A DNA stretch of 64,000 nt, taken from contig JBBADV010000006.1 of NCBI GenBank assembly GCA_041656295.1, positions 1 through 64,000 of the forward strand, in the 5' to 3' direction. This document shows positions 51,467 to 58,567 of the stretch, in pieces. Source of the stretch: Kiritimatiellales bacterium. GTDB taxonomy: Bacteria; Verrucomicrobiota; Kiritimatiellia; Kiritimatiellales; Tichowtungiaceae. The position numbers and the translations under genes are program-made. Each line of letters starts with the position of its first letter. Position 1 is the stretch's first letter. The notes under the pieces are model-generated. The model was given only the letters and a program-made list of their open reading frames with translations. It made no database searches and was not told the origin of the DNA.

Positions 51467-52717
51467 TTATGGTTGGATAAATTCGAGGCCGTTTGTTGTG
51501 CATTGAATGCTCCAGCCGTTCGTGAACTCGATCCGGCCGACAACTTTCAAAATATCGGTGTGCACCGTAACCACGCTTTCACCGTTCAGCTGCATGGCGC
51601 GAAAAAAAGCCGCCTCGGCATAATCGTTCACGGTAAACTGCAGGACATAAGAACCGTTCGAGACCGCCGGATATGTGTTAATGCTGTAGTCCATAATGCG
51701 AACCCAGCTGCCGATCCGCAGGCTTTCTGCCCATTCTGCAAACGGCTCCGAGGTCACGCCGTTCGTTGAAATAAACAGTGTGATCGTTGCCTGCTCATCT
51801 GCGACATCAAAATTTACGTCGTTTAATTTCAGTCCGGCGATATCCGACTGAAAGCTGAGAAGCGGATAGTAATTCTGCGCGATCGCAAAATAATTCCCGT
51901 CGCCTTCCATCTCTGCCGAACCCTCAGTTTCAGCCGAAAGGAATTTAAGTCTCCCGAACTCCGACATCGACCAGGTATTGTTCAACCGGATTTGCGAACC
52001 GCGCACGATCTTCGTGTCATCATTTGCATACGCGGCGATTTGCTGATCCGCATACTCGCGCGCTGTCGCCGCTTTGCCGTCGACATATTCTTTCGGTGTC
52101 AGATCACGCGGCATAGACGGATCGTCAACCACCTTCAGATTCGCCACAGACTTGGATCTTCCGGCTTCAGCAGCATTTTCATATCCAACGATCTGCGCGG
52201 ACAACACGATTAAGCCGGGCGTCGCTCCTGGCAATGATCCGCCAGCAGTAATGCAAACAACGCCGTCGGTTCCGTAATACGGATACGGAAATTCTCCGAG
52301 CGGCGTGGAAATTGCCACGCGATAGGACGTGGCATTCATGTGTGACGATGCGTCTATGTTAAACCGCGCAATGCCGTTCGTTTGTACGGGACTTTGAAGA
52401 TAACGGCCGGGCACAAGAAATATACTTCCGTCCGGCAGCAGATCTCCATCGGTCACCCAGCCGTCCCACGCCGTACCGTTTGCGATCACCGCTTCATTAT
52501 TCAAGCGCACGGCGTCTTCATAGGTCAGCCCGATATCCGACCAGGATTCAATTTTCCGGTCAAGGATCAGCGCGTCCAGCGGCTGAGTGCCGTCGATGAT
52601 CGCCTCTACTTTCGGTAGAGCATACGGATCAACCTCTTTTTCTACGCCGGGAAACATAATCCCGGCAAAACAGGCGCCGGCCGTGAACGCTGTGATAAGA
52701 AAAATCGCACGTTTCAT
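51467..52717 (-). CDS. Exported fibre-like phage protein, 416 aa
   Basis: Signal peptide MKRAIFLITAFTAGACFAG, with a possible lipobox at ACFAG. A region at about 210-230, TPKEYVDGKAATAREYADQQIAAYAN, resembles the YVDGK/YAD coiled segments common in phage fibres. Two probable beta domains flank it. It starts 6 bp after the previous stop. A secretion signal on a fibre-like protein is unexpected. Unknown function. Confidence 0.62.
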   Translation of the reverse strand: MKRAIFLITAFTAGACFAGIMFPGVEKEVDPYALPKVEAIIDGTQPLDALILDRKIESWSDIGLTYEDAVRLNNEAVIANGTAWDGWVTDGDLLPDGSIFLVPGRYLQSPVQTNGIARFNIDASSHMNATSYRVAISTPLGEFPYPYYGTDGVVCITAGGSLPGATPGLIVLSAQIVGYENAAEAGRSKSVANLKVVDDPSMPRDLTPKEYVDGKAATAREYADQQIAAYANDDTKIVRGSQIRLNNTWSMSEFGRLKFLSAETEGSAEMEGDGNYFAIAQNYYPLLSFQSDIAGLKLNDVNFDVADEQATITLFISTNGVTSEPFAEWAESLRIGSWVRIMDYSINTYPAVSNGSYVLQFTVNDYAEAAFFRAMQLNGESVVTVHTDILKVVGRIEFTNGWSIQCTTNGLEFIQP

Positions 52718-52723
52718 TTCAAC

Positions 52724-53269
52724 CTACCATTCAATCGCAGTAACGCGATTCGTTCCGGTTTCACTGACTGCCCAGATTGCGCCTTGCGGCACAGCCTGAC
52801 TGCCGGACTCCTGCCAGGTACTAAGACGGCCGTCGAGAATGGCACCGCTTCCGGGAGTCGGCGGTGTGTTCACATTCACGCGCATCGTGCCGTCGGTTTC
52901 CATCATCATGATAAAACCGAGACGTGGGCCTTTTTCGATATAACGCAAAACAACCGTGCCGTTGGTTTCCCAGCCTGGATAAAAAATCGTCGGAGCGTTC
53001 GTACCGAGTGTGCCGGCGTTTTCGGCCATATAATGTTCAGTGCCGGAACGGATCACCAAACCCTGCGGAACCTGCAGTTCGGCCTGCCACGGCGTTCCGT
53101 CTTTCAGCAGCAGATTGCGCTCCGGCAGAACCTTGACCGCATTCGTACTGATCTCTTTATTAATTGCCGGCGCTGCAAAGACCGCAATCACGCCAAACAG
53201 GCAGGCAAGAACCAGAATGTTTAACACCTGGCTTAAAATTACTCCTGATATTTTCTGAATTTTTCCCAT
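52724..53269 (-). CDS. Membrane-anchored phage protein, 181 aa
   Basis: One N-terminal membrane helix (ISGVILSQVLNILVLACLFGVIAVFAAPA) then a mature part with TPPTPGSGAILDGRLSTWQESGSQAVPQGAIWAVSETGTNRV. The ATG at 53269 follows GAGAGGA; a longer upstream frame overlaps gp36 and is not used. First gene of the exported block. Confidence 0.62.
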   Translation of the reverse strand: MGKIQKISGVILSQVLNILVLACLFGVIAVFAAPAINKEISTNAVKVLPERNLLLKDGTPWQAELQVPQGLVIRSGTEHYMAENAGTLGTNAPTIFYPGWETNGTVVLRYIEKGPRLGFIMMMETDGTMRVNVNTPPTPGSGAILDGRLSTWQESGSQAVPQGAIWAVSETGTNRVTAIEW

Positions 53270-53312
53270 TGTTCCTCTCCGTTTTTTGTTTGCACAAAGA
53301 CGCGGCTGCACC

Positions 53313-53750
53313 TCACAGTCGCCACTTTTTAAAATCCGATCGTCCTTCCTCAATAAACGCGTCGCCGCCGGCGGCTCCTGGTTTCTGCGCCTCTGGAATT
53401 CCGAGGTCTGCTTTTCCTTCACCGATACGCCGCAATAGCGCGACGGCGTTGTCGCGCCGTTCAGTAATAAAGTCGGAGATCGTCGTTTCGTTTCCGAGCA
53501 GATATGCGGCGATATCGCACACCGCATTTTTCAAAGCCTCCGGAATAAAGGTCAGCGGCATTGCGTATCGGGCGTTAAGGTAGACATTCGCCTCGGCCGA
53601 AGCATCGGCCAGCGCTGCAGTGATCCGTTCAATATCCAGTTCATCCGGACACGGACAGCCGTCACAGTTGTCCGCATCGATTCCGGCCAGCGTAAGCAGC
53701 CGCTGCCGTGTCAGCCGTTCTTCCAGATCTTCTACCGTTGCGTATGCCAT
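53313..53750 (-). CDS. Mu gp36-like protein (DUF1320)
   Basis: 145 residues: MAYATVEDLEERLTRQRLLTLAG, ITAALADASAEANVYLNARYAMPL and AVCDIAAYLLGNE are the DUF1320 pattern of head-tail connector proteins. Confidence 0.9.
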   Translation of the reverse strand: MAYATVEDLEERLTRQRLLTLAGIDADNCDGCPCPDELDIERITAALADASAEANVYLNARYAMPLTFIPEALKNAVCDIAAYLLGNETTISDFITERRDNAVALLRRIGEGKADLGIPEAQKPGAAGGDAFIEEGRSDFKKWRL

Positions 53751-53753
53751 TTT

Positions 53754-54170
53754 TTACCCTTTGTTCCGTTTTGCCAAACCGGCGGACAGCCGCAGATATT
53801 CCTGCTCAAGAAAGTCTGTTAAATCATCCAGACACCGGAGATCCGGACGAATCAGTAAACTTTCAGGCCTTCCGATCTCTGCATCGAATCCGAGTTCCAT
53901 ACAGATGCCGTCAACCAGCTCCAGCCATGCCAGTGTTCGCTCAACGCGTTCCTGTTCAGACCGAGTTAAAGAAAGACGCCGCACTCTCCGGCGGTTTGGG
54001 TCGGCAATAACCCTGAATGCGCTCAACACACCCGGCTCAAAAAACTGATATTCTCCGGCTCCGGAAATACGGATGCACCCGCCAAAACTCCGGTTCATAG
54101 AAAAACCGGAAAAACGGATTTTAAAATCCGCCGGACGGACTGCGTTTTTTACTCTTTTTTTACCCTTCAT
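53754..54170 (-). CDS. Unknown phage protein, 138 aa
   Basis: Start chosen at MKGKKRVKNAVRPAD, since the upstream frame overlaps a separate short ORF. The end DLTDFLEQEYLRLSAGLAKRN is helical. It lies between gp35 and gp36. No family recognised. It ends 4 bp before gp36. Confidence 0.6.
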   Translation of the reverse strand: MKGKKRVKNAVRPADFKIRFSGFSMNRSFGGCIRISGAGEYQFFEPGVLSAFRVIADPNRRRVRRLSLTRSEQERVERTLAWLELVDGICMELGFDAEIGRPESLLIRPDLRCLDDLTDFLEQEYLRLSAGLAKRNKG

Positions 54171-54261
54171 TTCTGAATCTCTGTAAATTCCCGCCGTTTT
54201 CAGCCTGCGCCCCGCCACGGGCTTCAAATTTAAACAGCCAAATTTGAGCATTAAACACCAC
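54160..54261 (-). CDS. Possible short ORF, 33 aa
   Basis: GTG GTG after GGGGAGAA, then FNAQIWLFKFEARGG... ending at a TAA that overlaps the next start. Only the ribosome site and the coupling support it. A strong hairpin (GGGCGCG/CGCGCCC, 54287-54308) precedes it. Confidence 0.35.
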   Translation of the reverse strand: MVFNAQIWLFKFEARGGAQAENGGNLQRFRNEG

Positions 54262-54334
54262 TTCTCCCCGAATCCGCCCGTCGATCAGGGCGCGCAATCA
54301 AACGCGCCCAAATCGCCGTTTCTGGCGGTTCGGC

Positions 54335-54718
54335 TTAAACCGGCATCATGCCGTCTTGAACCGTGAACCGCGTTTCGGCGCGGATCGCAGCGATCTGCTC
54401 CGGTGAAAACTCGGAAACTGCGACGATCGTCTGACCTTTCGGCCAGTGCCGTCCGGCGCGCCAGAGTCCGCCCGGACGTTTGCAGGTCACACTGATCGCC
54501 GGAACCGGTTCTGCCGGCGGCGGCAATGCGTCAAGAACCGCCTGCGCTTCAGCGACTGCTTTCTGCAGGTCGGCATTTTCCGGATCAGCGGCGAGTGCGG
54601 TTTGCGCGGCCGCCAGATTTTCCTGCGCGGTTTTCAGCGTGGCGATGGTTACTTTCTTTTTCGCCGGCGCTTTTTTAGTCGTTGCCGGCTTTTTCGCTTC
54701 TGTAGCTTTCTTTGCCAT
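54335..54718 (-). CDS. Mu gp35-like protein with Lys/Ala-rich N-terminus
   Basis: 127 residues. The first 22 are Lys/Ala/Thr-rich (AKKATEAKKPATTKKAPAKKK), histone H1-like. The C-terminal domain ISVTCKRPGGLWRAGRHWPKGQTIVAVSEFSPEQIAAIRAE fits the FluMu HI1506/gp35 type. It follows gpT in the Mu order. Confidence 0.82.
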   Translation of the reverse strand: MAKKATEAKKPATTKKAPAKKKVTIATLKTAQENLAAAQTALAADPENADLQKAVAEAQAVLDALPPPAEPVPAISVTCKRPGGLWRAGRHWPKGQTIVAVSEFSPEQIAAIRAETRFTVQDGMMPV

Positions 54719-54736
54719 GAGGCTCTCCTTTCAGAA

Positions 54737-54786
54737 AGGTGATTAACGGGTTCCGGATTCCGAAAATCTGAACTCGTCAATCACCT
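54737..54786 (-). ncRNA. Structured RNA downstream of gpT (Mu-gpT-DE-like)
   Basis: On the minus strand AGGTGATTGACGAGTTC pairs with GAACCCGTTAATCACCT through one mismatch and one G-U, about 17 bp, topped by GATT/AATC around TTCGG. It begins 12 nt after the gpT stop and ends just before the gp35 ribosome site. A 'Mu-like gpT downstream element' motif is described in comparative-genomics work as I recall. I could not compare with it. Confidence 0.65.
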
Positions 54787-54797
54787 GTCTGCAATGC

Positions 54798-55712
54798 TTA
54801 GTTCTGCGCGCCGGTGGAACCGTAGATCAGTTGCGGCAGAGAGAATCCAGCCGCGCCGCGCGCTTCGATCGAGAACTTATAGACGCCGTTATTGAACACG
54901 TCGTCACTGGCTTCCGTCTCCTGGTTAACCGGTGTCGGAGCTTTGCGTTCCTGGAAGATGAACGGTTTGATCGGCTGCGTGGTATCCATCAGGAACCAGG
55001 CGGTGGTGCTCGTCAGCGCACGGCAGACAAAAACTTCGGCGGTGCCTTTATAAATGTTCGTGGAGTTGTCCGCGAACTTCTCAGCGGTCAGCAGCATCTT
55101 TGCGGTATCTTCAAGCGCCGGAGGAACAACCAGCAGATTCGGGTTGAGTTCCAGCGGACGGCCCGCATCATTTTTCAGATTCTGCATCTGAGTGCGTGCC
55201 GCACCATAGCTGGCTTGAGCTTCAGCGAAACTGCCGCATTTCAGCTTTTTCGTTCCCTTGTTGCTGAACACCTTGCCGCCCTCCAGCGGATGGTCGGCAT
55301 CAATAAACGGCTGGCCGTCAAAACACTCTTTCTCGAACGCTTCATTCAGCGCGCCAAATACAAGCTGATCCGGCCATGCGGCAGCGGCTTCACCGTGTGC
55401 GCGTGCCATTGCAGCGTATTTTCCGGTCTGATCATCTTCCAGATCGTCACGCTTCACGCCGATGGTCGCTTCATACGGTTTGTTTTCGATGACATACTTC
55501 GCCGCTTCCAGACCCTTGACCTTTTTCGGGCCGATCCATTCGCGAAGGTTCGGCCACATGTCCTTAATCCAGGCATAATTTTCAATGCCGGTTTTAGACG
55601 GGACTTTCGTCGCGATTTTTTCCCACTGCGGTTTCGCCTCTTTCAGCGCCTTGTGGAAAGTGGTTCTGACGTTTACGAAAAACGCCTTGATATTTTCTTT
55701 GTTGATTAACAT
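54798..55712 (-). CDS. Major capsid protein (Mu gpT family)
   Basis: 304 residues: MLINKENIKAFFVNVRTTFHKAL, W-K-x-W-rich IKDMWPNLREWIGPKK, YEATIGVKRDDLEDDQTGKY and FDGQPFIDADHPLEGG are Mu gpT marks. HK97-fold capsid without a delta domain. A separate scaffold/protease gene is upstream. Confidence 0.95.
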   Translation of the reverse strand: MLINKENIKAFFVNVRTTFHKALKEAKPQWEKIATKVPSKTGIENYAWIKDMWPNLREWIGPKKVKGLEAAKYVIENKPYEATIGVKRDDLEDDQTGKYAAMARAHGEAAAAWPDQLVFGALNEAFEKECFDGQPFIDADHPLEGGKVFSNKGTKKLKCGSFAEAQASYGAARTQMQNLKNDAGRPLELNPNLLVVPPALEDTAKMLLTAEKFADNSTNIYKGTAEVFVCRALTSTTAWFLMDTTQPIKPFIFQERKAPTPVNQETEASDDVFNNGVYKFSIEARGAAGFSLPQLIYGSTGAQN

Positions 55713-55741
55713 CTCTTTTACCTCTCTATGCTTTGTTCAAC

Positions 55742-56128
55742 CTACCGCGTCTCTACCCACACGCCGTCGCTCTCGACCGCCGTGCAGACTCCCGCCTCAA
55801 CGCCGGAATCATCTGCGCAAACAGTGACGCCGTCCTTGAGGTAAACCGTCTGGCCGACATCCGCCTGAACAACCGGATCAGTCGCGTCGTTGTTCCACTT
55901 GAAAATGCCGCGCCGGACTGCGATCATCTGATCGCCGTCGGCACCGTCAGTGTTATCCACGGTCTGTTCGGCACGGCCGAGAACCTTGGCGAGATCGGTG
56001 TCGTCTCCATCAACGGCGTAACCGTCATCATTGAGTCCAACGAGTTTGCCGAGATAGAGTTTCTGTCCGGCGGCAATTTTAAAGCCGAGCACATCGGCGT
56101 TTGCGAGTCGTTCTGTATTGCGTTCCAT
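55742..56128 (-). CDS. Head decoration/stabilising protein
   Basis: 128 residues from MERNTERLANADVLGFKIAAGQKLYLGKLV. The repeated small beta patterns (QTVYLKDGVTVCADDSGVE) fit the small trimeric decoration proteins (DUF2190-like) placed between protease and capsid in Mu-like phages. Acidic. Confidence 0.65.
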   Translation of the reverse strand: MERNTERLANADVLGFKIAAGQKLYLGKLVGLNDDGYAVDGDDTDLAKVLGRAEQTVDNTDGADGDQMIAVRRGIFKWNNDATDPVVQADVGQTVYLKDGVTVCADDSGVEAGVCTAVESDGVWVETR

Positions 56129-56193
56129 TTTTCCCTCTATGGTTAAGGATTAGATTTCAAATTTCCGGCTGCAGTGTTCCGGAGATCAGCGAA

Positions 56194-56667
56194 TTAAAGT
56201 CCGCCGTGTTCCTTCAGTTCTTCCGGAGTGTTGCCGAAAATTTTCGCCATTTCTGTCGTCGCGGTGTTCAGCGCGGTTGGCTGTTCCGGTGTTCCACCGG
56301 GCGCGGCCTGATCGGAAAGAACTTCAGGACTGACCTTCATCAGTTCCTGGAACGTGTTCAGCGCGGCTTCGTCCTTGATGGTTTCTTCGTAGTGCTTGCG
56401 CTGTGCCGGAGTGATTTTCTTCTCCGTCATGGCCGTGTTGAGCGCCGTTTCAAGCGTCTGCTTAAACGCTGCATCTTTCAGCGTTTTCAGTTCGTCTTTC
56501 GCGGTGTTCAGCGCAGTTACGGTTTTATCGTGTTCCGCTTTCGGAACAACGTCGCCCTGAGCATTCAGCGCGGTTTGTGCAGACTTCAGCGTCTGAATTG
56601 CATTCTGTGCGTCGGTCTCTGTGGCGTCTTCTTTCAGACCCAGTGCAATAAGTAATGCCTTTAGCAT
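56194..56667 (-). CDS. Nested scaffold protein (Mu gpZ-like)
   Basis: ATG at 56667 (MLKALLIALGLKEDATETDA) lies 5 bp after AGGAGG inside the gpI gene, in frame. Mu makes its gpZ scaffold in the same manner from the 3' part of I. Product 157 residues, coiled-coil-like, four ALNTA-type motifs exact or near. Inference from site and parallel. Confidence 0.72.
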   Translation of the reverse strand: MLKALLIALGLKEDATETDAQNAIQTLKSAQTALNAQGDVVPKAEHDKTVTALNTAKDELKTLKDAAFKQTLETALNTAMTEKKITPAQRKHYEETIKDEAALNTFQELMKVSPEVLSDQAAPGGTPEQPTALNTATTEMAKIFGNTPEELKEHGGL

Positions 56668-57174
56668 CCCTTCCTCCTGTAGTTTCCTGTTTACGGTGGC
56701 GGCTGTGTTCAGTGCCTGCACCTGCAGGTTCTGCTTGTTTGTTAAACCGGCACCTTTAATGAAAGTGATTTCGAGCGTTTCAGGATCGAACTCAAAAACA
56801 ACCGACGCGTAGCGATAGTGTTTGTTCTTGATGGCGTTCTGTCCGAGGTCATTCAATTCGCACTTGCCGTCGATGCCCGCGGCGGAATTGACTTCGAACT
56901 GAGAAAACCAGCCGAACGCCGGCGAGTTTGTTTCGCCCAGATACATGCCGTGGTTTTCATCCAGCGATGCGCCATGCGCTTCTTTGTACGCATTCGATGC
57001 CATTGCAACCGCTGCCGGATCGCCCATCTTCCAGTAACGGCCGTCGCGTCCCTGGACAGTTCCGTCCGGCGAGCGCGGAATTAAATTGATATTAATCGTG
57101 TCGCCGTCACCGGCTGTGTTCAGCGCAGTAACAAGATGCGCTGTTTCAACCTTCTGTACTTTCTTTTTTCCCAT
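56194..57174 (-). CDS. Prohead protease/scaffold (Mu gpI family) with ALNTA repeats
   Basis: 326 residues. The N-terminal protease part (about 12-150) has LIPRSPDGTVQGRDGRYW, and YRYASVVFEFDPETLEITFIKGAGLTN is the gpI domain end. The C-terminal part is a helical scaffold. The pentapeptide ALNTA occurs exactly at residues 17, 154, 221, 244 and 301, with ALNAQ at 202 and ALNTF at 271. An internal start at M170 would give the scaffold alone. Confidence 0.9.
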   Translation of the reverse strand: MGKKKVQKVETAHLVTALNTAGDGDTININLIPRSPDGTVQGRDGRYWKMGDPAAVAMASNAYKEAHGASLDENHGMYLGETNSPAFGWFSQFEVNSAAGIDGKCELNDLGQNAIKNKHYRYASVVFEFDPETLEITFIKGAGLTNKQNLQVQALNTAATVNRKLQEEGMLKALLIALGLKEDATETDAQNAIQTLKSAQTALNAQGDVVPKAEHDKTVTALNTAKDELKTLKDAAFKQTLETALNTAMTEKKITPAQRKHYEETIKDEAALNTFQELMKVSPEVLSDQAAPGGTPEQPTALNTATTEMAKIFGNTPEELKEHGGL

Positions 57175-57189
57175 TTTTTCTCCAGTGCG

Positions 57190-57376
57190 ATTGTTCTATA
57201 TTTTTCTGCTGCCTGAGTGAGCCGGAACAGGTTCCGTCCTTGACAGACTCACTCAGCAGGTGCATATTCCCGCTAACACTGAGGTGCGTGACACGGTGAA
57301 ATTCTGTCGGCCGTAGGACGCTCGCAAGAGCGGATCGCTTTGCAAGGTTCAGGACAGGCCTTGCCGCACCTCAGGG
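57190..57376 (-). ncRNA. Structured RNA between F-like and I-like genes
   Basis: A 200-nt non-coding spacer in an otherwise packed operon. On the minus strand CTGAGGTGCG (57364-57373) pairs exactly with CGCACCTCAG (57279-57288). Inside are GCAAGG/CCTTGC and CGCTC-ttgc-GAGCG, and CCTGTC could form a pseudoknot with GACAG. A second hairpin CTGCTGAGTGAG/CTCACTCAGGCAG (57208-57259), with GGAAC/GTTCC inside, follows. Function unknown. Confidence 0.68.
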
Positions 57377-58567
57377 TTATTCCTCTCCTTCACGCAACAC
57401 CTCGAATTTCTTCCGTGCCTGTTTTAAATGCCGTTCCTCTGCGCGGTGGAACGACTGAACATAATTCTCCTTTTTGTCTTTGGTGGTTTTCACAACGGCA
57501 CGAAACAGTTTCCCGTCATGCCGGTAATAAACAGAGTTCTGGCCGTCTTCGCGGAATGCAGTACCGCGCGCAATCAGATCGGGAAGCCGGCAGTAATCCT
57601 CATTGCTCAACTCGGAATGTCCGGCGCTTCGTGATGTGTTCCCGTCCTGCTTTTTCATTGTGTCGCCGGAGAGGTAAACCGTGTGCTGCTTGGCACCCAT
57701 GATTCCCTGAGTCTTCTTATCCATCACGGCCACAGGGAAGTTCCCTTTCGGATTTTCCCGCCACCGGCCAACGGTGTCGGGTTGCATCCAGGCGCGATGA
57801 ACGGCCGTGGCCGCATCCGGCGAAACGGTGTTTAACTTGCCTTTAAAGCGCTGCAGTTCTTCCTGCTCTCTGGCGCGGCCAGGGTTGGAATTAAATCCAG
57901 GCGTGACACCGCGCGGAACTCTCTCGCGTTCGCCGGTACGTTCATTAAACCATTCGACCTCGCCGAGGTTCGGTCGCGCGGAAACACCACCGGCGCGCTC
58001 GGCCTGCGCTTCGCTCAACTGCTGCACCCAGCACTTGCATCCCCAGCCGTTCGGCGGCATGTAGCTGTTCCACCACGGATCGTCTGCCGGCAGAATAGTT
58101 CCTTCCAGTGCCGCATGCTCCGGACGGTGTTTTTCAGACGGGCCGAGTGAATAACGCAGATATGGCAGCAGCGCTTTTGTCCGCTCGATCTTTTCCCATT
58201 TGCCGGCGGCGCGCGCCGTCCTCATATTGGTTTGATAAATTGTTTTCAGGCGATGCGGAGAGCCAAGCTGAACTTTTTTTGCGACGCCGTCTTTCGGATC
58301 GACTGCTTCTTTCTTTCCCCACCAGCCGAGCCGTTCAAGTTCCGGCTGCAGATTCTTTTTGAACTCCTGAAATGTTTTTCCGTTTGCCAGGGAATCGTCA
58401 ACAGCGCCGCGCACGGATTCGAGAACGTCCAGCGTTGTTGCTTTGGCAACGGTGAACGCATGCGCGTGTTCCTCATTCCACACGTCACGATAATCGAATC
58501 CAACCTTCCATCCTTTGGATCGGAAAAAGTCGATTGCTTCTTTCGGCGCTGTTCCGTTCTTCGCCAT
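57377..58567 (-). CDS. Mu F-like minor head protein with C-terminal nuclease-like domain
   Basis: 396 residues. The N-terminal SPP1 gp7/Mu F head-morphogenesis domain (about 1-210) has YQTNMRTARAAGKWEKIERTKALLPYLRYSLGPSEKHRPEHAALEGTI, and WGCKCWVQQLSEAQAERAGG. The C-terminal part (about 300-396), HTVYLSGDTMKKQDG... SELSNEDYCRLPDLIARG and AVVKTTKDKKENYVQSFHRAEERH, fits the barnase-EndoU-ColicinE5/D-RelE-like nuclease domain often fused to phage head proteins. Confidence 0.85.
   Translation of the reverse strand: MAKNGTAPKEAIDFFRSKGWKVGFDYRDVWNEEHAHAFTVAKATTLDVLESVRGAVDDSLANGKTFQEFKKNLQPELERLGWWGKKEAVDPKDGVAKKVQLGSPHRLKTIYQTNMRTARAAGKWEKIERTKALLPYLRYSLGPSEKHRPEHAALEGTILPADDPWWNSYMPPNGWGCKCWVQQLSEAQAERAGGVSARPNLGEVEWFNERTGERERVPRGVTPGFNSNPGRAREQEELQRFKGKLNTVSPDAATAVHRAWMQPDTVGRWRENPKGNFPVAVMDKKTQGIMGAKQHTVYLSGDTMKKQDGNTSRSAGHSELSNEDYCRLPDLIARGTAFREDGQNSVYYRHDGKLFRAVVKTTKDKKENYVQSFHRAEERHLKQARKKFEVLREGEE

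Noticed and set aside
52724..53527. Long form (267 codons) of the membrane-anchored phage protein
   Set aside because: The extra 86 codons overlap gp36 antiparallel in codon pattern, and a good ribosome site and ATG are at 53269.
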